Shown one piece after another: positions 1 through 11,572 of a stretch of DNA of 64,000 nucleotides. The position numbers and the translations under genes were made by a program. Below the pieces are notes generated by a model. The model did not search any database, was not told the DNA's origin, and saw nothing but the letters and a program-made list of their open reading frames with translations. The DNA is taken from positions 1 through 64,000 of the forward strand of contig CANTFK010000984.1 in assembly GCA_947646735.1 (NCBI GenBank), read 5' to 3'. Numbering within the stretch: position 1 is the first letter of the stretch; each line of letters opens with the position of its first letter. This DNA comes from Peronospora farinosa (taxonomy: Eukaryota; Oomycota; Peronosporomycetes; Peronosporales; Peronosporaceae).

Positions 1-195
1 TACGCTACGACAAGTGATATCCCTGGATTGTTTGGCCAGGGATTACAAGAACTCTCAACCCAATCAAAACCCCCTGCGATCGGACGCAGTATACAACGTA
101 AAGGATAAGGCACAAGATCGAGACGGCTCAAGTGGTCAGAAGATCAAGTATATCAAGTGGATCAAGTATCTACATTTGGATTAGGCGGTCTCAAG
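1..195 (+). repeat. Left arm of a diverged inverted repeat
   Basis: This stretch matches the reverse complement of about 487-676. Shared blocks include CTGCGATCGGACGCAG and a run of overlapping ATCAAGT words ending near 178. Small indels and substitutions separate the arms, so it is an old repeat. The arm probably continues left of the window. No reading frame with recognisable homology lies in it. Two transposon or LTR fragments in opposite orientation would explain it. Confidence 0.7.
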
Positions 196-486
196 GCAGA
201 CCAGGGTGACTCATAGAGCACCCCCCATACAACTTTCGATCGCGTGAGGATTTTCCACGTGATCGACCCCCCGACCAATCCCCAACCCTGGTCAAGTTCA
301 GCATCGACTCAAGTCCACCGAGAAGAGTGCAGCCCGCCCTACCGACGGGTACACAAGGTGAGGAAGGAAAGTTACACGGATACGGGGTACCCCCTCCGTT
401 AGTCGGTCGTCTGGGCGCCAGTGGAGAGTCGGGATCACATCAGAAATTTTGTGATCGCCACTCCACCACACTCTGATCTCTCTTGA

Positions 487-676
487 GATCGCCTTGTCCA
501 AAAATGTAGATACTTGATCCACTTGATATACTTGATCTTCTGACCACTTGAGCCGTCTCGCGATCTTGTACCTTGTTCTTTTCTTGTTGTGCTGCGTCCG
601 ATCGCAGGGGGAGTTTTTTGTTGAAAATCCTTGAAATCCCTGGCCAAATAATCCAGGGATATGACTTGCGTAGTAT
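487..676 (-). repeat. Right arm of the diverged inverted repeat
   Basis: This is the partner of 1-195 in opposite orientation, with about 290 bp between the arms. The overlapping reading frames on the minus strand (298-787) run straight through the repeat and show no conserved domain. I read them as non-coding transposon-derived sequence. Confidence 0.7.
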
Positions 677-776
677 GTAGACTTCTTTGAGACGTCGGGA
701 GGCCAATGAATCCAGCCCGGAAGAGAAGTCGACACGTGTACTTAGAAGCAAATTGAACTCTGTTAATGTTAACCAA

Positions 777-1412
777 TCAAATACCAAAACCTATGATCTT
801 GACTATCTGTAGCTCAGGATCTATTGCCACGTATCGCCCTTTCGGAGAAATCAGATCTTGTAATGTGGTCCACTCCAATATCGCCGCGATCTGGATCGCT
901 ACCTCGCTCGGATCTAATACCATTTTAGTATCAGATCGCGGTACTAATAATTAGTATCGGATCGCGGTACTAATAATAAATATCAGATCGCGATACTAAT
1001 AATTAGCATCGGATCTCGGTCCGCCGGATCACGACTTGTCCTCTTCACCGCTTCTCAGGTCATGTGAGATGGTCCATCTATGTGACATGTCATGCCAACC
1101 ATTCCAGTCCTCCATAGCGACGTGATCCACACCAGACCGTCTTCCACATACTTGGATGTACCCATCCTCCTTCTTAGCGATCGCGTTCACGCGGATCGCC
1201 ATCGGAAATAATGGAGATCGCAATAGCGTAGTTTCTAGGCCATATTTGACCCCACATAGAACTGCAAACTACACCATTCACTGTTTTCCATCCCATTTGA
1301 CGTCATCTCGAAACCTTTCTGCGAGATCGCGACTCATCAATATTGGCCATTTCGGACTAAACCGAAAATATGTGATCACACTTTGCGAAATTCACTCCTT
1401 CACTTCGCCACA
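777..1412. other. GATC-rich non-coding stretch before the tRNA array
   Basis: No gene is recognised. The 4-mer GATC occurs 17 times in about 600 bp (781-1380), against roughly 2-3 expected by chance, often as GATCGC or GGATC. It contains the short tandem repeat at 927-1022. The last bases before 1413 show no similarity to the array unit. Confidence 0.6.
927..1022 (+). repeat. Degenerate 26-27 bp tandem repeat, about 3.6 units
   Basis: The unit is approximately AGTATCAGATCGCGGTAC followed by TAATAATT. Units start near 927, 953 and 979, and a partial one at 1005, with a few substitutions each. Every unit carries a GATC next to a CGCG-like core. Confidence 0.8.
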
Positions 1413-1674
1413 ACAATCAGAGCTTCGTATGATGAAGTGGCAGCTGGTGGGAGTTGCACGACTCTAACAACGTGTGAAGGCTTCTTATTGACCAGACAGT
1501 GCGATGAGGGAAGCTTCCGACTCGTGTTTGTAAAGATCATTTGAACGAAAACAGGAAGCATGTAGTTGTACGATGCATTCGTGAGACTGTTGGGAAGACG
1601 CACGTTTGCGTGCGGCACGTGGTTGTAGGTTACAATATGTGATTTGGTGGGCATGATCGGTTGAGAGAAGACGC

Positions 1675-1747
1675 TCCCAAATAGTCTAGGCGGTTAGGAT
1701 ACGTGGCTTTCACCCACGCGACCCGGGTTCGAGTCCCGGTTTGGGAA
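1675..1747 (+). tRNA. tRNA-Glu(TTC), array copy 1
   Basis: The cloverleaf is complete. The acceptor TCCCAAA pairs with TTTGGGA, followed by discriminator A. The anticodon stem is CGTGG/CCACG with loop CTTTCAC, anticodon TTC. The T arm is CCGGG-TTCGAGT-CCCGG. The D arm GTCT...GGAT has a 9-nt loop. The A box covers about 1682-1698, and the B box GGTTCGAGTCC lies at 1726-1736. No CCA is encoded, as in eukaryotic nuclear tRNA genes. It reads GAA and, by wobble, GAG. The tRNA matches the consensus, but its spacer is diverged: AAGATCATTTG variant, GGGAAGACG instead of GGGCCGACG, and extra bases near 1444-1455. Confidence 0.97.
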
Positions 1748-1766
1748 TTTTGCTTTTTCGCTTTTT
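1748..1766 (+). terminator. Triple oligo-T Pol III terminator of copy 1 (repeated in every unit)
   Basis: Runs of T4 (1748-1751), T5 (1754-1758) and T5 (1762-1766) begin directly after the discriminator base. RNA polymerase III stops at runs of four or more T. The same three runs follow the other tRNA copies. In copies 72 and 91 the base between the last two runs is changed so the second run becomes T6. Confidence 0.9.
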
Positions 1767-2067
1767 CTGCCGCCGACACGCCGTATGGTGTGACGACAGG
1801 GATGCTGGTACGCGACAATCAGAGCTTCGTATGATGAATTGGCAGCTTGCACGACTCTAACAACGTGTGAAGGCTTCTTATTGACCAGACAGTGCGATGA
1901 GGGAAGCTTCCGACTCGTGTTTGTGAGGATCATATGAACGAAAACAGGAAGCATGTAGTTGTGCGATGCATTCGTGAGACTGTTGGGCCGACGCACGTTT
2001 GCGTGCGGTATGTAGTTGTAGGTTACAATATGTGATTTGGTCGGCATGATCGGTTGAGAGAAGGCGC

Positions 2068-2140
2068 TCCCAAATAGTCTAGGCGGTTAGGATACGTGGC
2101 TTTCACCCACGCGACCCGGGTTCGAGTCCCGGTTTGGGAA
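2068..2140 (+). tRNA. tRNA-Glu(TTC), array copy 2
   Basis: Copy 2, consensus. Confidence 0.97.
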
Positions 2141-2460
2141 TTTTGCTTTTTCGCTTTTTCTGCCGCCGACACGCCGTATGGTGTGACGACAGGGATGCTG
2201 GTACGCGACAATCAGAGCTTCGTATGATGAATTGGCAGCTTGCACGACTCTAACAACGTGTGAAGGCTTCTTATTGACCAGACAGTGCGATGAGGGAAGC
2301 TTCCGACTCGTGTTTGTGAGGATCATATGAACGAAAACAGGAAGCATGTAGTTGTGCGATGCATTCGTGAGACTGTTGGGCCGACGCACGTTTGCGTGCG
2401 GTATGTAGTTGTAGGTTACGATATGTGATTTGGTCGGCATGATCGGTTGAGAGAAGGCGC

Positions 2461-2533
2461 TCCCAAATAGTCTAGGCGGTTAGGATACGTGGCTTTCACC
2501 CACGCGACCCGGGTTCGAGTCCCGGTTTGGGAA
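2461..2533 (+). tRNA. tRNA-Glu(TTC), array copy 3
   Basis: Copy 3, consensus; upstream ACGATA spacer variant. Confidence 0.97.
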
Positions 2534-2853
2534 TTTTGCTTTTTCGCTTTTTCTGCCGCCGACACGCCGTATGGTGTGACGACAGGGATGCTGGTACGCG
2601 ACAATCAGAGCTTCGTATGATGAATTGGCAGCTTGCACGACTCTAACAACGTGTGAAGGCTTCTTATTGACCAGACAGTGCGATGAGGGAAGCTTCCGAC
2701 TCGTGTTTGTGAGGATCATATGAACGAAAACAGGAAGCATGTAGTTGTGCGATGCATTCGTGAGACTGTTGGGCCGACGCACGTTTGCGTGCGGTATGTA
2801 GTTGTAGGTTACGATATGTGATTTGGTCGGCATGATCGGTTGAGAGAAGGCGC

Positions 2854-2926
2854 TCCCAAATAGTCTAGGCGGTTAGGATACGTGGCTTTCACCCACGCGA
2901 CCCGGGTTCGAGTCCCGGTTTGGGAA
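2854..2926 (+). tRNA. tRNA-Glu(TTC), array copy 4
   Basis: Copy 4, consensus; ACGATA variant. Confidence 0.97.
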
Positions 2927-3246
2927 TTTTGCTTTTTCGCTTTTTCTGCCGCCGACACGCCGTATGGTGTGACGACAGGGATGCTGGTACGCGACAATCA
3001 GAGCTTCGTATGATGAATTGGCAGCTTGCACGACTCTAACAACGTGTGAAGGCTTCTTATTGACCAGACAGTGCGATGAGGGAAGCTTCCGACTCGTGTT
3101 TGTGAGGATCATATGAACGAAAACAGGAAGCATGTAGTTGTGCGATGCATTCGTGAGACTGTTGGGCCGACGCACGTTTGCGTGCGGTATGTAGTTGTAG
3201 GTTACGATATGTGATTTGGTCGGCATGATCGGTTGAGAGAAGGCGC

Positions 3247-3319
3247 TCCCAAATAGTCTAGGCGGTTAGGATACGTGGCTTTCACCCACGCGACCCGGGT
3301 TCGAGTCCCGGTTTGGGAA
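3247..3319 (+). tRNA. tRNA-Glu(TTC), array copy 5
   Basis: Copy 5, consensus; ACGATA variant. Confidence 0.97.
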
Positions 3320-3639
3320 TTTTGCTTTTTCGCTTTTTCTGCCGCCGACACGCCGTATGGTGTGACGACAGGGATGCTGGTACGCGACAATCAGAGCTTC
3401 GTATGATGAATTGGCAGCTTGCACGACTCTAACAACGTGTGAAGGCTTCTTATTGACCAGACAGTGCGATGAGGGAAGCTTCCGACTCGTGTTTGTGAGG
3501 ATCATATGAACGAAAACAGGAAGCATGTAGTTGTGCGATGCATTCGTGAGACTGTTGGGCCGACGCACGTTTGCGTGCGGTATGTAGTTGTAGGTTACGA
3601 TATGTGATTTGGTCGGCATGATCGGTTGAGAGAAGGCGC

Positions 3640-3712
3640 TCCCAAATAGTCTAGGCGGTTAGGATACGTGGCTTTCACCCACGCGACCCGGGTTCGAGTC
3701 CCGGTTTGGGAA
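3640..3712 (+). tRNA. tRNA-Glu(TTC), array copy 6
   Basis: Copy 6, consensus; ACGATA variant. Confidence 0.97.
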
Positions 3713-4032
3713 TTTTGCTTTTTCGCTTTTTCTGCCGCCGACACGCCGTATGGTGTGACGACAGGGATGCTGGTACGCGACAATCAGAGCTTCGTATGAT
3801 GAATTGGCAGCTTGCACGACTCTAACAACGTGTGAAGGCTTCTTATTGACCAGACAGTGCGATGAGGGAAGCTTCCGACTCGTGTTTGTGAGGATCATAT
3901 GAACGAAAACAGGAAGCATGTAGTTGTGCGATGCATTCGTGAGACTGTTGGGCCGACGCACGTTTGCGTGCGGTATGTAGTTGTAGGTTACAATATGTGA
4001 TTTGGTCGGCATGATCGGTTGAGAGAAGGCGC

Positions 4033-4105
4033 TCCCAAATAGTCTAGGCGGTTAGGATACGTGGCTTTCACCCACGCGACCCGGGTTCGAGTCCCGGTTT
4101 GGGAA
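4033..4105 (+). tRNA. tRNA-Glu(TTC), array copy 7
   Basis: Copy 7, consensus. Confidence 0.97.
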
Positions 4106-4425
4106 TTTTGCTTTTTCGCTTTTTCTGCCGCCGACACGCCGTATGGTGTGACGACAGGGATGCTGGTACGCGACAATCAGAGCTTCGTATGATGAATTGG
4201 CAGCTTGCACGACTCTAACAACGTGTGAAGGCTTCTTATTGACCAGACAGTGCGATGAGGGAAGCTTCCGACTCGTGTTTGTGAGGATCATATGAACGAA
4301 AACAGGAAGCATGTAGTTGTGCGATGCATTCGTGAGACTGTTGGGCCGACGCACGTTTGCGTGCGGTATGTAGTTGTAGGTTACGATATGTGATTTGGTC
4401 GGCATGATCGGTTGAGAGAAGGCGC

Positions 4426-4498
4426 TCCCAAATAGTCTAGGCGGTTAGGATACGTGGCTTTCACCCACGCGACCCGGGTTCGAGTCCCGGTTTGGGAA
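4426..4498 (+). tRNA. tRNA-Glu(TTC), array copy 8
   Basis: Copy 8, consensus; ACGATA variant. Confidence 0.97.
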
Positions 4499-4818
4499 TT
4501 TTGCTTTTTCGCTTTTTCTGCCGCCGACACGCCGTATGGTGTGACGACAGGGATGCTGGTACGCGACAATCAGAGCTTCGTATGATGAATTGGCAGCTTG
4601 CACGACTCTAACAACGTGTGAAGGCTTCTTATTGACCAGACAGTGCGATGAGGGAAGCTTCCGACTCGTGTTTGTGAGGATCATATGAACGAAAACAGGA
4701 AGCATGTAGTTGTGCGATGCATTCGTGAGACTGTTGGGCCGACGCACGTTTGCGTGCGGTATGTAGTTGTAGGTTACAATATGTGATTTGGTCGGCATGA
4801 TCGGTTGAGAGAAGGCGC

Positions 4819-4891
4819 TCCCAAATAGTCTAGGCGGTTAGGATACGTGGCTTTCACCCACGCGACCCGGGTTCGAGTCCCGGTTTGGGAA
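4819..4891 (+). tRNA. tRNA-Glu(TTC), array copy 9
   Basis: Copy 9, consensus. Confidence 0.97.
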
Positions 4892-5211
4892 TTTTGCTTT
4901 TTCGCTTTTTCTGCCGCCGACACGCCGTATGGTGTGACGACAGGGATGCTGGTACGCGACAATCAGAGCTTCGTATGATGAATTGGCAGCTTGCACGACT
5001 CTAACAACGTGTGAAGGCTTCTTATTGACCAGACAGTGCGATGAGGGAAGCTTCCGACTCGTGTTTGTGAGGATCATATGAACGAAAACAGGAAGCATGT
5101 AGTTGTGCGATGCATTCGTGAGACTGTTGGGCCGACGCACGTTTGCGTGCGGTATGTAGTTGTAGGTTACAATATGTGATTTGGTCGGCATGATCGGTTG
5201 AGAGAAGGCGC

Positions 5212-5284
5212 TCCCAAATAGTCTAGGCGGTTAGGATACGTGGCTTTCACCCACGCGACCCGGGTTCGAGTCCCGGTTTGGGAA
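5212..5284 (+). tRNA. tRNA-Glu(TTC), array copy 10
   Basis: Copy 10, consensus. Confidence 0.97.
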
Positions 5285-5604
5285 TTTTGCTTTTTCGCTT
5301 TTTCTGCCGCCGACACGCCGTATGGTGTGACGACAGGGATGCTGGTACGCGACAATCAGAGCTTCGTATGATGAATTGGCAGCTTGCACGACTCTAACAA
5401 CGTGTGAAGGCTTCTTATTGACCAGACAGTGCGATGAGGGAAGCTTCCGACTCGTGTTTGTGAGGATCATATGAACGAAAACAGGAAGCATGTAGTTGTG
5501 CGATGCATTCGTGAGACTGTTGGGCCGACGCACGTTTGCGTGCGGTATGTAGTTGTAGGTTACAATATGTGATTTGGTCGGCATGATCGGTTGAGAGAAG
5601 GCGC

Positions 5605-5677
5605 TCCCAAATAGTCTAGGCGGTTAGGATACGTGGCTTTCACCCACGCGACCCGGGTTCGAGTCCCGGTTTGGGAA
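5605..5677 (+). tRNA. tRNA-Glu(TTC), array copy 11
   Basis: Copy 11, consensus; first unit with GGCGACAGG downstream. Confidence 0.97.
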
Positions 5678-5997
5678 TTTTGCTTTTTCGCTTTTTCTGC
5701 CGCCGACACGCCGTATGGTGTGGCGACAGGGATGCTGGTACGCGACAATCAGAGCTTCGTATGATGAATTGGCAGCTTGCACGACTCTAACAACGTGTGA
5801 AGGCTTCTTATTGACCAGACAGTGCGATGAGGGAAGCTTCCGACTCGTGTTTGTGAGGATCATATGAACGAAAACAGGAAGCATGTAGTTGTGCGATGCA
5901 TTCGTGAGACTGTTGGGCCGACGCACGTTTGCGTGCGGTATGTAGTTGTAGGTTACGATATGTGATTTGGTCGGCATGATCGGTTGAGAGAAGGCGC

Positions 5998-6070
5998 TCC
6001 CAAATAGTCTAGGCGGTTAGGATACGTGGCTTTCACCCACGCGACCCGGGTTCGAGTCCCGGTTTGGGAA
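5998..6070 (+). tRNA. tRNA-Glu(TTC), array copy 12
   Basis: Copy 12, consensus; ACGATA variant. Confidence 0.97.
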
Positions 6071-6390
6071 TTTTGCTTTTTCGCTTTTTCTGCCGCCGAC
6101 ACGCCGTATGGTGTGACGACAGGGATGCTGGTACGCGACAATCAGAGCTTCGTATGATGAATTGGCAGCTTGCACGACTCTAACAACGTGTGAAGGCTTC
6201 TTATTGACCAGACAGTGCGATGAGGGAAGCTTCCGACTCGTGTTTGTGAGGATCATATGAACGAAAACAGGAAGCATGTAGTTGTGCGATGCATTCGTGA
6301 GACTGTTGGGCCGACGCACGTTTGCGTGCGGTATGTAGTTGTAGGTTACAATATGTGATTTGGTCGGCATGATCGGTTGAGAGAAGGCGC

Positions 6391-6463
6391 TCCCAAATAG
6401 TCTAGGCGGTTAGGATACGTGGCTTTCACCCACGCGACCCGGGTTCGAGTCCCGGTTTGGGAA
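6391..6463 (+). tRNA. tRNA-Glu(TTC), array copy 13
   Basis: Copy 13, consensus. Confidence 0.97.
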
Positions 6464-6783
6464 TTTTGCTTTTTCGCTTTTTCTGCCGCCGACACGCCGT
6501 ATGGTGTGACGACAGGGATGCTGGTACGCGACAATCAGAGCTTCGTATGATGAATTGGCAGCTTGCACGACTCTAACAACGTGTGAAGGCTTCTTATTGA
6601 CCAGACAGTGCGATGAGGGAAGCTTCCGACTCGTGTTTGTGAGGATCATATGAACGAAAACAGGAAGCATGTAGTTGTGCGATGCATTCGTGAGACTGTT
6701 GGGCCGACGCACGTTTGCGTGCGGTATGTAGTTGTAGGTTACAATATGTGATTTGGTCGGCATGATCGGTTGAGAGAAGGCGC

Positions 6784-6856
6784 TCCCAAATAGTCTAGGC
6801 GGTTAGGATACGTGGCTTTCACCCACGCGACCCGGGTTCGAGTCCCGGTTTGGGAA
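6784..6856 (+). tRNA. tRNA-Glu(TTC), array copy 14
   Basis: Copy 14, consensus; GGCGACAGG variant. Confidence 0.97.
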
Positions 6857-7176
6857 TTTTGCTTTTTCGCTTTTTCTGCCGCCGACACGCCGTATGGTGT
6901 GGCGACAGGGATGCTGGTACGCGACAATCAGAGCTTCGTATGATGAATTGGCAGCTTGCACGACTCTAACAACGTGTGAAGGCTTCTTATTGACCAGACA
7001 GTGCGATGAGGGAAGCTTCCGACTCGTGTTTGTGAGGATCATATGAACGAAAACAGGAAGCATGTAGTTGTGCGATGCATTCGTGAGACTGTTGGGCCGA
7101 CGCACGTTTGCGTGCGGTATGTAGTTGTAGGTTACAATATGTGATTTGGTCGGCATGATCGGTTGAGAGAAGGCGC

Positions 7177-7249
7177 TCCCAAATAGTCTAGGCGGTTAGG
7201 ATACGTGGCTTTCACCCACGCGACCCGGGTTCGAGTCCCGGTTTGGGAA
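7177..7249 (+). tRNA. tRNA-Glu(TTC), array copy 15
   Basis: Copy 15, consensus. Confidence 0.97.
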
Positions 7250-7569
7250 TTTTGCTTTTTCGCTTTTTCTGCCGCCGACACGCCGTATGGTGTGACGACA
7301 GGGATGCTGGTACGCGACAATCAGAGCTTCGTATGATGAATTGGCAGCTTGCACGACTCTAACAACGTGTGAAGGCTTCTTATTGACCAGACAGTGCGAT
7401 GAGGGAAGCTTCCGACTCGTGTTTGTGAGGATCATATGAACGAAAACAGGAAGCATGTAGTTGTGCGATGCATTCGTGAGACTGTTGGGCCGACGCACGT
7501 TTGCGTGCGGTATGTAGTTGTAGGTTACAATATGTGATTTGGTCGGCATGATCGGTTGAGAGAAGGCGC

Positions 7570-7642
7570 TCCCAAATAGTCTAGGCGGTTAGGATACGTG
7601 GCTTTCACCCACGCGACCCGGGTTCGAGTCCCGGTTTGGGAA
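7570..7642 (+). tRNA. tRNA-Glu(TTC), array copy 16
   Basis: Copy 16, consensus. Confidence 0.97.
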
Positions 7643-7962
7643 TTTTGCTTTTTCGCTTTTTCTGCCGCCGACACGCCGTATGGTGTGACGACAGGGATGC
7701 TGGTACGCGACAATCAGAGCTTCGTATGATGAATTGGCAGCTTGCACGACTCTAACAACGTGTGAAGGCTTCTTATTGACCAGACAGTGCGATGAGGGAA
7801 GCTTCCGACTCGTGTTTGTGAGGATCATATGAACGAAAACAGGAAGCATGTAGTTGTGCGATGCATTCGTGAGACTGTTGGGCCGACGCACGTTTGCGTG
7901 CGGTATGTAGTTGTAGGTTACAATATGTGATTTGGTCGGCATGATCGGTTGAGAGAAGGCGC

Positions 7963-8035
7963 TCCCAAATAGTCTAGGCGGTTAGGATACGTGGCTTTCA
8001 CCCACGCGACCCGGGTTCGAGTCCCGGTTTGGGAA
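7963..8035 (+). tRNA. tRNA-Glu(TTC), array copy 17
   Basis: Copy 17, consensus. Confidence 0.97.
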
Positions 8036-8355
8036 TTTTGCTTTTTCGCTTTTTCTGCCGCCGACACGCCGTATGGTGTGACGACAGGGATGCTGGTACG
8101 CGACAATCAGAGCTTCGTATGATGAATTGGCAGCTTGCACGACTCTAACAACGTGTGAAGGCTTCTTATTGACCAGACAGTGCGATGAGGGAAGCTTCCG
8201 ACTCGTGTTTGTGAGGATCATATGAACGAAAACAGGAAGCATGTAGTTGTGCGATGCATTCGTGAGACTGTTGGGCCGACGCACGTTTGCGTGCGGTATG
8301 TAGTTGTAGGTTACAATATGTGATTTGGTCGGCATGATCGGTTGAGAGAAGGCGC

Positions 8356-8428
8356 TCCCAAATAGTCTAGGCGGTTAGGATACGTGGCTTTCACCCACGC
8401 GACCCGGGTTCGAGTCCCGGTTTGGGAA
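8356..8428 (+). tRNA. tRNA-Glu(TTC), array copy 18
   Basis: Copy 18, consensus. Confidence 0.97.
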
Positions 8429-8748
8429 TTTTGCTTTTTCGCTTTTTCTGCCGCCGACACGCCGTATGGTGTGACGACAGGGATGCTGGTACGCGACAAT
8501 CAGAGCTTCGTATGATGAATTGGCAGCTTGCACGACTCTAACAACGTGTGAAGGCTTCTTATTGACCAGACAGTGCGATGAGGGAAGCTTCCGACTCGTG
8601 TTTGTGAGGATCATATGAACGAAAACAGGAAGCATGTAGTTGTGCGATGCATTCGTGAGACTGTTGGGCCGACGCACGTTTGCGTGCGGTATGTAGTTGT
8701 AGGTTACAATATGTGATTTGGTCGGCATGATCGGTTGAGAGAAGGCGC

Positions 8749-8821
8749 TCCCAAATAGTCTAGGCGGTTAGGATACGTGGCTTTCACCCACGCGACCCGG
8801 GTTCGAGTCCCGGTTTGGGAA
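8749..8821 (+). tRNA. tRNA-Glu(TTC), array copy 19
   Basis: Copy 19, consensus. Confidence 0.97.
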
Positions 8822-9141
8822 TTTTGCTTTTTCGCTTTTTCTGCCGCCGACACGCCGTATGGTGTGACGACAGGGATGCTGGTACGCGACAATCAGAGCT
8901 TCGTATGATGAATTGGCAGCTTGCACGACTCTAACAACGTGTGAAGGCTTCTTATTGACCAGACAGTGCGATGAGGGAAGCTTCCGACTCGTGTTTGTGA
9001 GGATCATATGAACGAAAACAGGAAGCATGTAGTTGTGCGATGCATTCGTGAGACTGTTGGGCCGACGCACGTTTGCGTGCGGTATGTAGTTGTAGGTTAC
9101 AATATGTGATTTGGTCGGCATGATCGGTTGAGAGAAGGCGC

Positions 9142-9214
9142 TCCCAAATAGTCTAGGCGGTTAGGATACGTGGCTTTCACCCACGCGACCCGGGTTCGAG
9201 TCCCGGTTTGGGAA
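9142..9214 (+). tRNA. tRNA-Glu(TTC), array copy 20
   Basis: Copy 20, consensus. Confidence 0.97.
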
Positions 9215-9534
9215 TTTTGCTTTTTCGCTTTTTCTGCCGCCGACACGCCGTATGGTGTGACGACAGGGATGCTGGTACGCGACAATCAGAGCTTCGTATG
9301 ATGAATTGGCAGCTTGCACGACTCTAACAACGTGTGAAGGCTTCTTATTGACCAGACAGTGCGATGAGGGAAGCTTCCGACTCGTGTTTGTGAGGATCAT
9401 ATGAACGAAAACAGGAAGCATGTAGTTGTGCGATGCATTCGTGAGACTGTTGGGCCGACGCACGTTTGCGTGCGGTATGTAGTTGTAGGTTACAATATGT
9501 GATTTGGTCGGCATGATCGGTTGAGAGAAGGCGC

Positions 9535-9607
9535 TCCCAAATAGTCTAGGCGGTTAGGATACGTGGCTTTCACCCACGCGACCCGGGTTCGAGTCCCGGT
9601 TTGGGAA
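9535..9607 (+). tRNA. tRNA-Glu(TTC), array copy 21
   Basis: Copy 21, consensus. Confidence 0.97.
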
Positions 9608-9927
9608 TTTTGCTTTTTCGCTTTTTCTGCCGCCGACACGCCGTATGGTGTGACGACAGGGATGCTGGTACGCGACAATCAGAGCTTCGTATGATGAATT
9701 GGCAGCTTGCACGACTCTAACAACGTGTGAAGGCTTCTTATTGACCAGACAGTGCGATGAGGGAAGCTTCCGACTCGTGTTTGTGAGGATCATATGAACG
9801 AAAACAGGAAGCATGTAGTTGTGCGATGCATTCGTGAGACTGTTGGGCCGACGCACGTTTGCGTGCGGTATGTAGTTGTAGGTTACAATATGTGATTTGG
9901 TCGGCATGATCGGTTGAGAGAAGGCGC

Positions 9928-10000
9928 TCCCAAATAGTCTAGGCGGTTAGGATACGTGGCTTTCACCCACGCGACCCGGGTTCGAGTCCCGGTTTGGGAA
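9928..10000 (+). tRNA. tRNA-Glu(TTC), array copy 22
   Basis: Copy 22, consensus; GGCGACAGG variant. Confidence 0.97.
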
Positions 10001-10320
10001 TTTTGCTTTTTCGCTTTTTCTGCCGCCGACACGCCGTATGGTGTGGCGACAGGGATGCTGGTACGCGACAATCAGAGCTTCGTATGATGAATTGGCAGCT
10101 TGCACGACTCTAACAACGTGTGAAGGCTTCTTATTGACCAGACAGTGCGATGAGGGAAGCTTCCGACTCGTGTTTGTGAGGATCATATGAACGAAAACAG
10201 GAAGCATGTAGTTGTGCGATGCATTCGTGAGACTGTTGGGCCGACGCACGTTTGCGTGCGGTATGTAGTTGTAGGTTACAATATGTGATTTGGTCGGCAT
10301 GATCGGTTGAGAGAAGGCGC

Positions 10321-10393
10321 TCCCAAATAGTCTAGGCGGTTAGGATACGTGGCTTTCACCCACGCGACCCGGGTTCGAGTCCCGGTTTGGGAA
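10321..10393 (+). tRNA. tRNA-Glu(TTC), array copy 23
   Basis: Copy 23, consensus; the spacer after it is the first with AGCGAAAAC. Confidence 0.97.
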
Positions 10394-10713
10394 TTTTGCT
10401 TTTTCGCTTTTTCTGCCGCCGACACGCCGTATGGTGTGACGACAGGGATGCTGGTACGCGACAATCAGAGCTTCGTATGATGAATTGGCAGCTTGCACGA
10501 CTCTAACAACGTGTGAAGGCTTCTTATTGACCAGACAGTGCGATGAGGGAAGCTTCCGACTCGTGTTTGTGAGGATCATATGAGCGAAAACAGGAAGCAT
10601 GTAGTTGTGCGATGCATTCGTGAGACTGTTGGGCCGACGCACGTTTGCGTGCGGTATGTAGTTGTAGGTTACAATATGTGATTTGGTCGGCATGATCGGT
10701 TGAGAGAAGGCGC

Positions 10714-10786
10714 TCCCAAATAGTCTAGGCGGTTAGGATACGTGGCTTTCACCCACGCGACCCGGGTTCGAGTCCCGGTTTGGGAA
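10714..10786 (+). tRNA. tRNA-Glu(TTC), array copy 24
   Basis: Copy 24, consensus. Confidence 0.97.
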
Positions 10787-11106
10787 TTTTGCTTTTTCGC
10801 TTTTTCTGCCGCCGACACGCCGTATGGTGTGACGACAGGGATGCTGGTACGCGACAATCAGAGCTTCGTATGATGAATTGGCAGCTTGCACGACTCTAAC
10901 AACGTGTGAAGGCTTCTTATTGACCAGACAGTGCGATGAGGGAAGCTTCCGACTCGTGTTTGTGAGGATCATATGAACGAAAACAGGAAGCATGTAGTTG
11001 TGCGATGCATTCGTGAGACTGTTGGGCCGACGCACGTTTGCGTGCGGTATGTAGTTGTAGGTTACAATATGTGATTTGGTCGGCATGATCGGTTGAGAGA
11101 AGGCGC

Positions 11107-11179
11107 TCCCAAATAGTCTAGGCGGTTAGGATACGTGGCTTTCACCCACGCGACCCGGGTTCGAGTCCCGGTTTGGGAA
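11107..11179 (+). tRNA. tRNA-Glu(TTC), array copy 25
   Basis: Copy 25, consensus. Confidence 0.97.
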
Positions 11180-11499
11180 TTTTGCTTTTTCGCTTTTTCT
11201 GCCGCCGACACGCCGTATGGTGTGACGACAGGGATGCTGGTACGCGACAATCAGAGCTTCGTATGATGAATTGGCAGCTTGCACGACTCTAACAACGTGT
11301 GAAGGCTTCTTATTGACCAGACAGTGCGATGAGGGAAGCTTCCGACTCGTGTTTGTGAGGATCATATGAACGAAAACAGGAAGCATGTAGTTGTGCGATG
11401 CATTCGTGAGACTGTTGGGCCGACGCACGTTTGCGTGCGGTATGTAGTTGTAGGTTACAATATGTGATTTGGTCGGCATGATCGGTTGAGAGAAGGCGC

Positions 11500-11572
11500 T
11501 CCCAAATAGTCTAGGCGGTTAGGATACGTGGCTTTCACCCACGCGACCCGGGTTCGAGTCCCGGTTTGGGAA
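11500..11572 (+). tRNA. tRNA-Glu(TTC), array copy 26
   Basis: Copy 26, consensus. Confidence 0.97.

Noticed and set aside
298..787. Three overlapping minus-strand frames of 113-145 codons
   Set aside because: They overlap the inverted repeat, have no conserved domain and conflict with each other.
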